The notes beneath the pieces are model-generated. The model searched no databases and was not told where the DNA came from. It worked only from the letters and a program-made list of their open reading frames with translations. Positions 8,543-16,353 of a DNA stretch of 50,230 nt are shown here, one piece after another. Both the position numbers and the translations under genes were made by a program. The stretch spans positions 114,353-164,582 of the forward strand of contig PFAD01000015.1 of assembly GCA_002773795.1 (NCBI GenBank), given 5' to 3'. The stretch's first letter is position 1; each line of letters starts with the position of its first letter. Source of the DNA: Chlamydiae bacterium CG10_big_fil_rev_8_21_14_0_10_42_34 (GTDB taxonomy: Bacteria > Chlamydiota > Chlamydiia > Chlamydiales > SM23-39).

Positions 8543-9823
8543 CTACTTTGGTTGAATACAAACATTCTCTTCTTCTAAATACTTGTGTAGGACTTTTGGC
8601 ACAAGGACTGAACCGTCTTCTTGCTGATTATTTTCTAAAAGAGCAACCATGAGTCTAGAAGTTGCAAGCCCAGATCCGTTTAGTGTGTGGACAAATTGTG
8701 GTTTCTCATTTTTCTGCCGGAAACGGATTTGAGAGCGTCTTGCTTGAAAATCTGTGCAATTTGAAACAGAAGATACTTCATAGTATCTATTTTGCCCAGG
8801 GAGCCACACTTCAATGTCGATTGTTTTCGCAGCAGCAAATGACATATCGCCTGTAGTTAAGAGCATGTTTCGGTAGTGTATGTTAAGTCCTTGCAAGATC
8901 TCTTCTGCACTCTTAAGCATCTCTTCGTAAACTCTTTCGCTGTCTTCGGGCTTTGTTAAGCAAAACATTTCCACTTTATTGAACTGGTGTGTTCGGATAA
9001 GACCCCTTTCTTGAGAGCCAGCAGCTCCGGCTTCTCTTCTAAAGCAAGTAGTGTAAGAGGTCATTTTTATTGGGAGCTGTTCTTCATCTAAAATTTCATC
9101 TAAATGCATCCCATTCAGAGGGACTTCAGCAGTTGGAATCAGATACAAGTTGTAATCGTCATCTTTGATTTTAAAAAGTTGTTGCTCAAATTTGGGAAGC
9201 TGTCCTGATCCATACATCGTTTCGGGTCTGACAAGAATTGGCGTCATCACCTGGGAAAAGCCGTTTTTTCGATGGATGTCGAGCATGTAGTTCAAAAGGG
9301 CCCACTCAAGTCTTGCTCCAAACCCAACATAAAGGGGCCAGCCAGAGCCAGATATTTTAGCTCCTCGAACAAAGTCAAATAGTTTGAGCTTTTCATTGAG
9401 CTCAACATGATTTTTAAACGGGAAAGAAAATGTCGGTTTTTTGCCCCATTCTTTAATGCAAACATTGTCTTCAGCGCGAGGGGATACTGGGACATCATCC
9501 ATCGGTGTGTTTGGTAAGATGGCAAGCGCATTATTTAGAGTCTCTTCCAATTGAGAGATTTCTTGGTCGCCTTTAGAGATTTTATCGCCAAATGAGCCCA
9601 TCTCACTTAAGATTTTGGCAATGTCTTCACCCTTTTGTTTTTTGATGCCGATCTCTTTAGAGATCTGGTTTTTTTGAGACTTAAACTCTTCCACTTCGGT
9701 TTTGAGAGAGCGAATTTTTTCGTCGAGTTCAACGATAGGGGTAAGAGTGACTTCAGGGACTTTATTTTTCAGTTTGGCCTCTAGGCCAATTGGATCTTTT
9801 CTGATTTCTTTGATATCGAGCAT
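8543..9823 (-). CDS. serS: Seryl-tRNA synthetase
   Basis: It charges tRNA-Ser with serine in the cytosol. The 426-residue protein has the N-terminal coiled-coil arm (residues about 25-105, rich in Lys, Glu and Gln) that grips the long variable arm of tRNA-Ser, then the class II catalytic domain. Class II motifs are visible: TAEVPLNGMH, motif 2 as CFRREAGAAGSQERGLIRTHQF, broken here into CFRREAGAAG and RTHQFNKVEMF, and motif 3 as GSGLATSRLMVALLE. Length is standard. It is the first gene of a four-gene leftward operon, with a promoter at 9848-9877 and an AGG-type ribosome site shortly before the ATG. Confidence 0.97.
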   Translation of the reverse strand: MLDIKEIRKDPIGLEAKLKNKVPEVTLTPIVELDEKIRSLKTEVEEFKSQKNQISKEIGIKKQKGEDIAKILSEMGSFGDKISKGDQEISQLEETLNNALAILPNTPMDDVPVSPRAEDNVCIKEWGKKPTFSFPFKNHVELNEKLKLFDFVRGAKISGSGWPLYVGFGARLEWALLNYMLDIHRKNGFSQVMTPILVRPETMYGSGQLPKFEQQLFKIKDDDYNLYLIPTAEVPLNGMHLDEILDEEQLPIKMTSYTTCFRREAGAAGSQERGLIRTHQFNKVEMFCLTKPEDSERVYEEMLKSAEEILQGLNIHYRNMLLTTGDMSFAAAKTIDIEVWLPGQNRYYEVSSVSNCTDFQARRSQIRFRQKNEKPQFVHTLNGSGLATSRLMVALLENNQQEDGSVLVPKVLHKYLEEENVCIQPK

Positions 9824-9847
9824 AACTATACCTATGTGATTGATGAA

Positions 9848-9877
9848 ATAATAGATCCGTTATTGGCTTAAAGTCAA
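9848..9877 (-). promoter_or_regulatory. Sigma70-type promoter of the serS operon
   Basis: On the minus strand TTGACT (9877-9872), an 18-base spacer and TATTAT (9853-9848) lie 25 bases before the serS ATG. Both boxes are close to consensus. No T-box or other leader structure is evident in the 150-base gap shared with the divergent gene at 9977. Confidence 0.55.
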
Positions 9878-9976
9878 AGAGGGAATGCAGCTTGTGTGAT
9901 AGTCCATTTTAAATAGGTTGTTTGATAGCCCATTTTTTAGTAGATTTTCCGCCCAACATAATAAGGATTTTTTTGA

Positions 9977-10657
9977 ATGATTTCTGTTCAGGCTCACTGG
10001 GAAGCAGTTTTTGATAGGCTTGGAATTGATGGGGCGGAGATTGCTCCTCTACCAAACATCAAAGAGTTGCTTAATGGTAAGTGTCCTGTTTGGCCAGGCA
10101 AAAAAATTTGGCAGACTCATGCTTTGGTCCCTTTGCCAAAACAGCTGAAAAGTCTTCGGCACCTTGCTTTGTGCATAGAAGAGCATAACAAAAAGTTTCC
10201 GGCAGATAGAGATCGGATCCCGTCAGATTATTCCATAGATGTGGAACCTATAGGTCGAGGAATTTTAGATGAACCATACCAGAGGACGCGCTGGGTCCTT
10301 TTTCTTAAAGAGGGTTTGCCAAAAGGGCTTGGAGAATCATTTGAAAATTTGTCTAAACGGGTAGATGCGTTAAGCCGAAAGGCTTTAGTTGAATATGAAG
10401 TGCCTCAATTAAAAGATATATATGCTGTGCTCATGCTTCATTATGCGTCTACACGGGAAAGACTTTATTGCTTAGAAAAAATTTACGCTCGTGAGATGCA
10501 GACAAAACGGGTGGTAAAATGGTGTTGTTTTTCTGGGGAAGTTGAAAGTCCGTTGGTTGTTGGCCCTTTTGGGAGGGGGAGCTTGCCGATTGAAAATGTT
10601 TTGGCTGTGTCTGTCTATCGGAGCTATTCTACTATGGCGGCTATTCGAACCGTATAG
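9977..10657 (+). CDS. Uncharacterised 226-residue protein
   Basis: I do not recognise a family. The protein is soluble in appearance: no signal peptide, no membrane helix and many charged residues. It starts ISVQAHWEAVFDRLGIDG and includes a conserved-looking KKIWQTHALVPLPKQLKSLRHLALCIEEH stretch (given here as two parts, KKIWQTHALVPLP and LRHLALCIEEH), several Trp residues, a Cys pair (KWCCFSG at about 177-183) and a C-terminus with SVYRSYSTMAAIRTV. An AAGGA ribosome site precedes the ATG with 9-base spacing, and the codon usage looks like that of neighbours, so it is probably a real gene. It is transcribed away from serS and is followed 65 bases later by the UPF0158 gene. Confidence 0.7.
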   Translation: MISVQAHWEAVFDRLGIDGAEIAPLPNIKELLNGKCPVWPGKKIWQTHALVPLPKQLKSLRHLALCIEEHNKKFPADRDRIPSDYSIDVEPIGRGILDEPYQRTRWVLFLKEGLPKGLGESFENLSKRVDALSRKALVEYEVPQLKDIYAVLMLHYASTRERLYCLEKIYAREMQTKRVVKWCCFSGEVESPLVVGPFGRGSLPIENVLAVSVYRSYSTMAAIRTV

Positions 10658-10722
10658 GGGTTTGTTGGTGAGGTCTAATTATTCATACCCATAAATTCTC
10701 ATTTTGTGTTACCGTCATATCC

Positions 10723-11862
10723 ATGAAGTCGACTACCCCTCAAGCTAAAACGCCACTCATTCTTCGCTATCATAGACTCATGGACGCTTTTGCAAAGTCC
10801 GATGATGAAAGAGATTTTTACCTCGATAAGGTCGAAGGATTTATCCTTTATGCCGATCTCGATAAAGGTCTTGAAGAGCTCGAAATTTTGGAAAAAGAGC
10901 TTTTGACAAATGCAGCTCGTTACGCTCTTTTGCCAAAAATGACATTCTACGAAGTGAAGAAATTCATGGAAGGGTTTGTCCACGAAAAAGTTTACGATAT
11001 CGATACGAAAGAAAAGCTCCTCGACTTGATTTCAGCTAAAGAAGCTAGGGAAAATTTTCTTGAATTCATTTATGACCACCTCACAGAACTCGAAAAGTGG
11101 CAGCTCTACTATCAAGAACGCTCACGAATCCGAATCATTGAATGGCTCCGCCAGCAAAACATCCACTTTGTTTTTGAAGAAGATCTTGAATTGCCTAAGA
11201 ATATCGTCGAAAAGGTGAAGCGTACTTTGTTTGATGCAAAAGTTCCAAAAGATGTGAATCAAGCAAGAGACATGCTATCCGCTAAGGCGAAGACTTACTA
11301 TTCAAACGAAGCCCTCAATCCGCGACCAAAACGGGGTCGTCCTCCTAAGCAAGTTGCTAAAGTTGAGCTTGAACCCCAAATGACGGTTGATATCTATACA
11401 CAAGTGCCGTCAGCTTGTCGCACATTCCTCTATATCCCTGATATTGCATCGGCAGCGTCAGTTACATTTTCTTCCAAATTTGAGACGGAAGAACATCTCC
11501 TCGCATCGCTTCGAGGAAGTCCCCGATTGCGCGTAGACGAGAAGCTAGAAGCACTCTCTCAAAGACTCGAGTCGCTGCGTCACCTATCTGACAGGTTAGC
11601 GGGTGCTGAAAAGATGTTTGGGGACGATAAGGGGAGAAAGCCGTTCCAGCCGTTTATCAAGCCTAAATTTAAAGATACGAAATCGATCGAAATTATGCGC
11701 GAAGAAGCGGCTCCGAAAATCGACCTGGCTACGGAAGGAATCCTCCCTAAAAAGCGTGGCAGACCTCGTAAAGATGATCAGGCTGAAGAGTTTGCTCCGC
11801 AGAAACGGCGCAGGTTTGCGATCAAGAAAGTGACTCAAATTAAGTCTAAGAAAGATAAATAA
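10723..11862 (+). CDS. UPF0158 family protein with two AT-hook motifs
   Basis: A 379-residue protein. Residues about 20-160 match the UPF0158 pattern: KMTFYEVKKFMEGFV, then KEKLLDLISAKEARENFLEFI and a WQLYYQERSRIRIIEWL helix, a domain of unknown function also found in chlamydial CT429-type proteins. The second half is basic and low in complexity and has two AT-hook cores, RPKRGRPPKQ at about 201-212 and KKRGRPRKDD at about 343-353, which bind the minor groove of AT-rich DNA. The last 20 residues are Lys/Arg-rich. This suggests a DNA-binding or nucleoid-associated protein of the cell itself, or a secreted protein directed at host chromatin; the sequence cannot decide. It stands 24 bases before the dehydrogenase gene and may share its transcript. 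Confidence 0.75.
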   Translation: MKSTTPQAKTPLILRYHRLMDAFAKSDDERDFYLDKVEGFILYADLDKGLEELEILEKELLTNAARYALLPKMTFYEVKKFMEGFVHEKVYDIDTKEKLLDLISAKEARENFLEFIYDHLTELEKWQLYYQERSRIRIIEWLRQQNIHFVFEEDLELPKNIVEKVKRTLFDAKVPKDVNQARDMLSAKAKTYYSNEALNPRPKRGRPPKQVAKVELEPQMTVDIYTQVPSACRTFLYIPDIASAASVTFSSKFETEEHLLASLRGSPRLRVDEKLEALSQRLESLRHLSDRLAGAEKMFGDDKGRKPFQPFIKPKFKDTKSIEIMREEAAPKIDLATEGILPKKRGRPRKDDQAEEFAPQKRRRFAIKKVTQIKSKKDK

Positions 11863-11886
11863 GACCCATTTCGGTATACTCTAGCC

Positions 11887-13908
11887 ATGGGAATTTGCTT
11901 TACACAAAGTAGTACAGAAAAGTTTAGTTTGCTCAAAGCGCTTGAGGTTATGCACCTCACTCGTTTTATGGACGACAAGATGAATAAGCTTGTCAGACAA
12001 AACAAGGGAGCAACTTTTCATTTGCCTGTATCCGGTCATGAGATGATCGGAGCGGTTTCTGCTTTGTCATTAACTCCAGGGACAGATTGGGCCTATCCAT
12101 ATTATCGCGACAGAGCTTTTGCGATCGGGCTAGGCTGTAGCCTTGTAGATCTTCTAGCCGCATTTTTAGCGCGCGATATCGAAAATCACTCTGGTGGGCG
12201 GATGATGCCCGAGCACTATTGCCAAAAAAACTTACGAATTCCATGCCAATCAAGTGTTGTCGGATCCCAATTTTTGCAAGCTGTTGGCGCTGCTAAATCA
12301 GCGCAGCTTAGAGGCAAAAAAGAGGTGGTTTATGTCTCTGGTGGCGATGGATCTACCTCTCAGGGCGATTTCCACGAAGCTCTCAACTTTTCCTGCATTC
12401 ATAACTTGCCTGTCATCTTTGTCATTCAAGATAACGGTTGGGCAATCTCTGTTCCTGTAGAAGATCAGACTGCAGGTGGATCGATTGCAAAAATTGCAAA
12501 GGGATACGAAGGGGTTGCGGTTTATGAGTTTGATGGGTGTGATTACTTACAAACAACTGAAGCTCTTAAAAGTGCAGTCGAAAAAGCTCGCAATAATCTC
12601 GGCCCAAGCGTAGTTGTTGCAAAAGTTCCTCGCATTGGCCCTCATAGTAGCAGTGATGATCCTAAAAAATATAAGACAGAAGAGCTGCTCGATGCTGAAA
12701 AGATGCGCGATCCAATTGCCCGTTTTGAGCAGTGGCTTTTAGAAGAAGGTGTGATCACTTCAGAGGAGTTAGAAACTCTTCGCAAAACTCACTTTGAAAT
12801 GATTGAGTCAGCAGCTGTTAAAGCGGATCAATTCCCAATGCCTTCGAAGAGCGGTGCAGAGGATAAAGTATATGCTCCATTTACCCCGCCAGAATCTATT
12901 GTAAGTGAGCCGGGAGAGTCGATTGTTTTGATGGATGCGATCAACCATGCGCTCATTGAAGAGATGGAACATGACGCAGGTGTTGTGGTTTTTGGCCAAG
13001 ATGTTGCCGTAGGTAAAGGGGGCGTATTTGGGATCACGCGCACATTGAGCGATCGATTTGGGAAAGACAGATGCTTTAACACTCCTCTTGCGGAATCAAC
13101 GATTGTTGGAGTTGCAATCGGAATGTCTTCGGATGGCTTTCATAAGCCGGTTGTTGAGATCCAATTTGCCGACTATTCTTGGACGGCAATGAACCAGATT
13201 TTCAATGAATTGTCGAGTATCCATTATCGATCGAATGGCGTTTGGAATTGTCCTATTGTGATCAGAATGCCATATGGTGGCTACATTCAAGGTGGACCTT
13301 ACCACTCACAAAGTATCGAAGCCTTTTTGAGCCATTGCCCAGGACTCAAGATTGCAATTCCTAGTAATGCGGCAGATGCAAAAAGATTGTTGAAAGCGGC
13401 CATTCGCGACCCAAATCCTGTGATTTTTTTAGAGCACAAAGCTTTGTACCGTCAACGCCTTTTTTGCGCGCGGGCTGAAACAGGTCCTGAGGAGTTTCTC
13501 CCATTTGGACAGGCGCAAGTTGTTAGATCGGGAACGGATGTAACGGTAGTTGGTTGGGGGATGACTGCACTCATGGCAAATGAGGCTGCAGAAGCATTGA
13601 GTAAAGAGGGGATTTCAGTTGAAGTCATCGATCTTCGTACCATTGTTCCTCTCGACTTTGAGACGGTGCTAGGCTCGATTAAGAAAACAGGTAAATTGTT
13701 GATCGCTCATGAAGCGGCCCGCAATTCAGGCTTCGGTGCAGAACTTGCTGCCAGAGCCTCTGAAGAGGGATTTTTATACCTCGATGCGCCAGTGCAAAGA
13801 GTCACTGGTAAAAATTGCCCCGTCCCTTATTGCAAAGATCTCGAAGATGAGGTTTTACCGCAAAGAAAAGATATCGAAGCTGCCCTAAAAATTCTTTCCG
13901 AATACTAA
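11887..13908 (+). CDS. 2-oxoacid dehydrogenase E1, alpha and beta subunits fused (CT340-like)
   Basis: This is the thiamine-diphosphate-dependent E1 that decarboxylates a 2-oxoacid (pyruvate or branched-chain 2-oxoacids) and passes the acyl group to E2. Residues 1-330 are the alpha subunit, with SGGDGSTSQGDFHEALN as the thiamine-binding GDG...N motif near 160. Residues about 345-673 are the beta subunit, starting ESIVLMDAINHALIEEM and including GVFGITRTLSDRFG, EIQFADYSW and IDLRTIVPLD. The fused 673-residue arrangement in one chain is usual in chlamydiae, where the gene is labelled oxoisovalerate or pyruvate dehydrogenase. Substrate cannot be decided from sequence, and no E2 or E3 gene is adjacent. 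The ATG at 11887 has no clear Shine-Dalgarno. Confidence 0.9.
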   Translation: MGICFTQSSTEKFSLLKALEVMHLTRFMDDKMNKLVRQNKGATFHLPVSGHEMIGAVSALSLTPGTDWAYPYYRDRAFAIGLGCSLVDLLAAFLARDIENHSGGRMMPEHYCQKNLRIPCQSSVVGSQFLQAVGAAKSAQLRGKKEVVYVSGGDGSTSQGDFHEALNFSCIHNLPVIFVIQDNGWAISVPVEDQTAGGSIAKIAKGYEGVAVYEFDGCDYLQTTEALKSAVEKARNNLGPSVVVAKVPRIGPHSSSDDPKKYKTEELLDAEKMRDPIARFEQWLLEEGVITSEELETLRKTHFEMIESAAVKADQFPMPSKSGAEDKVYAPFTPPESIVSEPGESIVLMDAINHALIEEMEHDAGVVVFGQDVAVGKGGVFGITRTLSDRFGKDRCFNTPLAESTIVGVAIGMSSDGFHKPVVEIQFADYSWTAMNQIFNELSSIHYRSNGVWNCPIVIRMPYGGYIQGGPYHSQSIEAFLSHCPGLKIAIPSNAADAKRLLKAAIRDPNPVIFLEHKALYRQRLFCARAETGPEEFLPFGQAQVVRSGTDVTVVGWGMTALMANEAAEALSKEGISVEVIDLRTIVPLDFETVLGSIKKTGKLLIAHEAARNSGFGAELAARASEEGFLYLDAPVQRVTGKNCPVPYCKDLEDEVLPQRKDIEAALKILSEY

Positions 13909-13991
13909 TAAAACTTTTAGTGTATGTATTTTCTTGTCTGTGGCAAAGTGTTAAGGCATGTTGCTTTGTTTTGACTATTTGAAGGTACGTT

Positions 13992-14855
13992 ATGAAAAAA
14001 GATACTCTTGTCAAATTAACTAAAAATTTTGAAGAAAGTGCTCACGCAGAGGCGGGGGTTGAATATTGGATGGCTAGAGATATTCAAGCGCTGCTCGAGT
14101 ATGAAGAATGGCGAAATTTTTGTAATGTGATTGAGAAAGCAAAAATGGCTTGCCAAAATTCTGGACGCTCTTGTGATGACCATTTTGTTGAGGTCAACAA
14201 AAAGGTCATGATTGGGTCAGAAGGACTTAGGGAGATTACTGATGTCGTTCTTTCTCGCTATGCTTGTTACCTGATTGCTCAAAATGGAGATTCACGCAAG
14301 GAGCCTATAGCATTTGCTCAAACCTATTTCGCAATCCAAACAGGAAAGCAAGAAATCTTAGAAAAACGAATTGGAGAGTTAGAGCGTCTTGAGGCTCGAA
14401 AAAAGCTTACGCAAACAGAAAAGGAACTGTCAACTACTCTCTATGAGCACGGGATTGATGACCAAGGATTTGCGCGCGTTCGCAGCAAGGGGGATCAAGC
14501 TCTTTTTGGTGGGCGTACTACTATAGAAATGAAGAAAAAACTCGGGATTCCACCTGCTCGGCCTCTTGCTGATTTTTTGCCTACTATTACAATTAAAGCT
14601 AAGGATTTTGCTGGTGAAATCACCCATTTCAATGTGAGAAAGGAAGATTTGCAGGGAGAACATCAGATTACTAAAGAACATGAAAAAAATAATCGAGATG
14701 TTCGTCAAGTATTAGCAAAAAGCAATATTTATCCTGAGGAATTACCTCCAGAGGAAGATGTAAAGAAACTCGAAAGGCGCATTAAAAACCAAGACGAAAA
14801 AGCACTTCAAAATTCTAAAGAACTCCCCTATAATATTATCTTGCCCCCGATATAG
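13992..14855 (+). CDS. dinD: DNA-damage-inducible protein D (DinD)
   Basis: A 287-residue protein. The N-terminal half resembles a BRO-N/Kila-type fold: EYWMARDIQALLEYEEWRNF, then VEVNKKVMIGS and ITDVVLSRYACYLIAQNGD with FAQTYFAIQT. The middle part, ERLEARKKLTQTEKELSTTLYEHGIDDQGFARVRSKGDQALFGG (recognisable pieces: RKKLTQTEKEL, GIDDQGFARVRSKGD), is characteristic of DinD. In E. coli DinD blocks RecA filament growth and is LexA-controlled. Here no CTGT-N8-ACAG LexA box is visible upstream, and chlamydiae generally lack LexA. A GAAGG ribosome site sits 6 bases before the ATG. It stands alone and is followed by a strong hairpin, so lateral acquisition is plausible. Confidence 0.88.
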   Translation: MKKDTLVKLTKNFEESAHAEAGVEYWMARDIQALLEYEEWRNFCNVIEKAKMACQNSGRSCDDHFVEVNKKVMIGSEGLREITDVVLSRYACYLIAQNGDSRKEPIAFAQTYFAIQTGKQEILEKRIGELERLEARKKLTQTEKELSTTLYEHGIDDQGFARVRSKGDQALFGGRTTIEMKKKLGIPPARPLADFLPTITIKAKDFAGEITHFNVRKEDLQGEHQITKEHEKNNRDVRQVLAKSNIYPEELPPEEDVKKLERRIKNQDEKALQNSKELPYNIILPPI

Positions 14856-14915
14856 CTGTGTAAAGGTGTAGAAAGTGCTTTGTTGCTTAGTGTAAGCCGA
14901 AATAACCGTGGAGAG

Positions 14916-14946
14916 GGGGCTGTCGGAGCTGCGCTCCGACAGCCCC
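14916..14946. terminator. 14-bp perfect hairpin between convergent dinD and the GT92-like gene
   Basis: GGGGCTGTCGGAGC at 14916-14929 and its exact complement at 14933-14946 flank a 3-base TGC loop. Neither strand continues with a T-run, so intrinsic termination would be atypical; a bidirectional stop structure or an insertion-element relic is possible. An 8-base palindrome TGACGTCA follows at 14947-14954. Confidence 0.4.
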
Positions 14947-15038
14947 TGACGTCAAGGCTTGCTCTTCGTTAGGAGAGTAAACTTGGCGGGAAATCTCATG
15001 GATTTATCCTATGGGATTGCTCGTGGATGCGAAAGAGT

Positions 15039-15926
15039 TTAATCTTTGTAGGCAGCGAGTGCTTTTTTGAGTGTGGGCAGATACTGCGCCATCGTTTTGT
15101 CTTCAATGCAGTTATAGGATTCACCCTTACCATTTTTAGGATCGATTGTATTTCTCCTCTGCATGCAAAACTTTTCTGTGCGCGACCAGTAGTGATGGAT
15201 TCGAATTTCATCGGGGTTTGCATGGCGGAAGCGAAAGGGCTCTTTGAGTTTGCACGCGTCATGAATATTGCAAAAGTTCACAGCTTCGGGTCTATGCATA
15301 CATTTTCCCCAGTTGTGTGAAAAGTTGCCATCTTCTGCGCGAAGAACCATTTTTTCTGTCAAAAGTTCGCCTTCAGCTAAATCCCAAATGTGAGATGTGC
15401 CAAACATTCTCCAAGAAAATTTAATGCTCCCTTTTCTCCTTTTTTCTGCATCGTTTATGTTTGCATAAAAGGAGTGAACTCCATTTACCGGGACGATGTA
15501 TTCATCCACATCGATTACAGCCACCCATTTTGCTTTCCCGAGCGCCCTTTTTTTCATACACTCGTTGTAAGCCGCTAGCTGATAAAGATGCCAGGGAGTA
15601 TCGGTGTCATTTTCCCCTGGCCAAATGTGCTCGGGGTCTTTTCTTGTCCAATCGATGAGCTCAACTATGCCTTTGTCGATAAAGGGCTGCAAAACTTGCT
15701 TAAAATTGTCATCACTGTCGTTGTCGTATAGATAAAAGTGCTCAAAGCCCAAAACATCATGATGAAAAGTAATCCACTCCGCAAGCCAGGGCGCCTCATT
15801 TTTAAACATGGTGCAGACAGCAAGCTGGTATTGATATTTAGGATCTTTTTTAAGCGTTGCTTTGGGCCAAATGAAAAGACACGCAAAAAGGGAACAGCAG
15901 ATAGCTAAGATGATCCCTTTTTTCAT
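15039..15926 (-). CDS. GT92-like (DUF23) glycosyltransferase, membrane-anchored
   Basis: A 295-residue protein with one N-terminal hydrophobic segment (residues 4-19, ILAICCSLFACLFIW) acting as signal anchor, then a GT-A-type glycosyltransferase domain. Diagnostic pieces are LAVCTMFKNEAPWLAEWITFH, HFYLYDNDSDD, the metal-binding VIDVDEYIVP, and IKFSWRMFGTSH, with HNWGKCMHRPEAV and IHHYWSRTEKFC near the end. This set is the DUF23/GT92 family, first known from animals and plants, where members add galactose. It presumably decorates a surface glycan from the periplasmic or outer side of the inner membrane, or a host glycan if secreted. It overlaps the upstream small membrane protein by 4 bases (ATGA), so the two are translated together. 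Confidence 0.82.
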   Translation of the reverse strand: MKKGIILAICCSLFACLFIWPKATLKKDPKYQYQLAVCTMFKNEAPWLAEWITFHHDVLGFEHFYLYDNDSDDNFKQVLQPFIDKGIVELIDWTRKDPEHIWPGENDTDTPWHLYQLAAYNECMKKRALGKAKWVAVIDVDEYIVPVNGVHSFYANINDAEKRRKGSIKFSWRMFGTSHIWDLAEGELLTEKMVLRAEDGNFSHNWGKCMHRPEAVNFCNIHDACKLKEPFRFRHANPDEIRIHHYWSRTEKFCMQRRNTIDPKNGKGESYNCIEDKTMAQYLPTLKKALAAYKD

Positions 15927-16276
15927 TGTGATCGGCTAAGTTCGTATATTTTATCACTGGCGGCGGTTCCAACGGCGAGCGCAATCAAAATGTTAATTGT
16001 GCTGTAAGTGATAGAGCTGCAAGGAAGAAGGAGAGGGGCTCCGAAACAGATTGCAAGAGCTGAAATGCAAGCAAGGGCCACGTTAGCCACTAAATACATT
16101 TCAGCATGTAGTTGATTGTTGAATATCTGCTCATAGGTGCCAGTGGCTGTTGGAGCTTTTCTTATTTGTTTGGCTGCGAAGGTAGCAAGTCCTAAAAAGG
16201 GGGTGCAGTAGAGAAAAAAAGTGGGTATGACTTCAGAACTATTCATCGGTGTACTACTCAAGGCCATGCTAGACAT
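15923..16276 (-). CDS. Small three-helix membrane protein of unknown function
   Basis: A 117-residue protein with hydrophobic segments at about 17-33, 59-76 and 80-105 and a Ser/Thr-rich N-terminus. I do not recognise a family. Its stop codon overlaps the ATG of the GT92-like glycosyltransferase, so the two products probably cooperate or at least are made together. A weak TTGACT-N17-TAGCCT promoter lies at 16318-16346 and an AAGGAT ribosome site about 10 bases before the start. The small hydrophobic design resembles inclusion-membrane or accessory proteins of chlamydiae, but that is only an impression. Confidence 0.65.
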   Translation of the reverse strand: MSSMALSSTPMNSSEVIPTFFLYCTPFLGLATFAAKQIRKAPTATGTYEQIFNNQLHAEMYLVANVALACISALAICFGAPLLLPCSSITYSTINILIALAVGTAASDKIYELSRSQ

Positions 16277-16317
16277 AATGGGGAATCCTTGTTAAGGGAG
16301 TTTTATTTTGATGGATG

Positions 16318-16346
16318 AGGCTAGCAGGCTGCAAAGATTGAGTCAA
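16318..16346 (-). promoter_or_regulatory. Possible promoter for the membrane protein/GT92-like pair
   Basis: On the minus strand TTGACT (16346-16341), a 17-base gap and TAGCCT (16323-16318). The -35 box and spacing are good and the -10 box is weak. Confidence 0.3.
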
Positions 16347-16353
16347 GATCTGT

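Noticed and set aside
13909-13991. LexA box upstream of dinD
   Set aside because: CTGT occurs but no ACAG at the required spacing.
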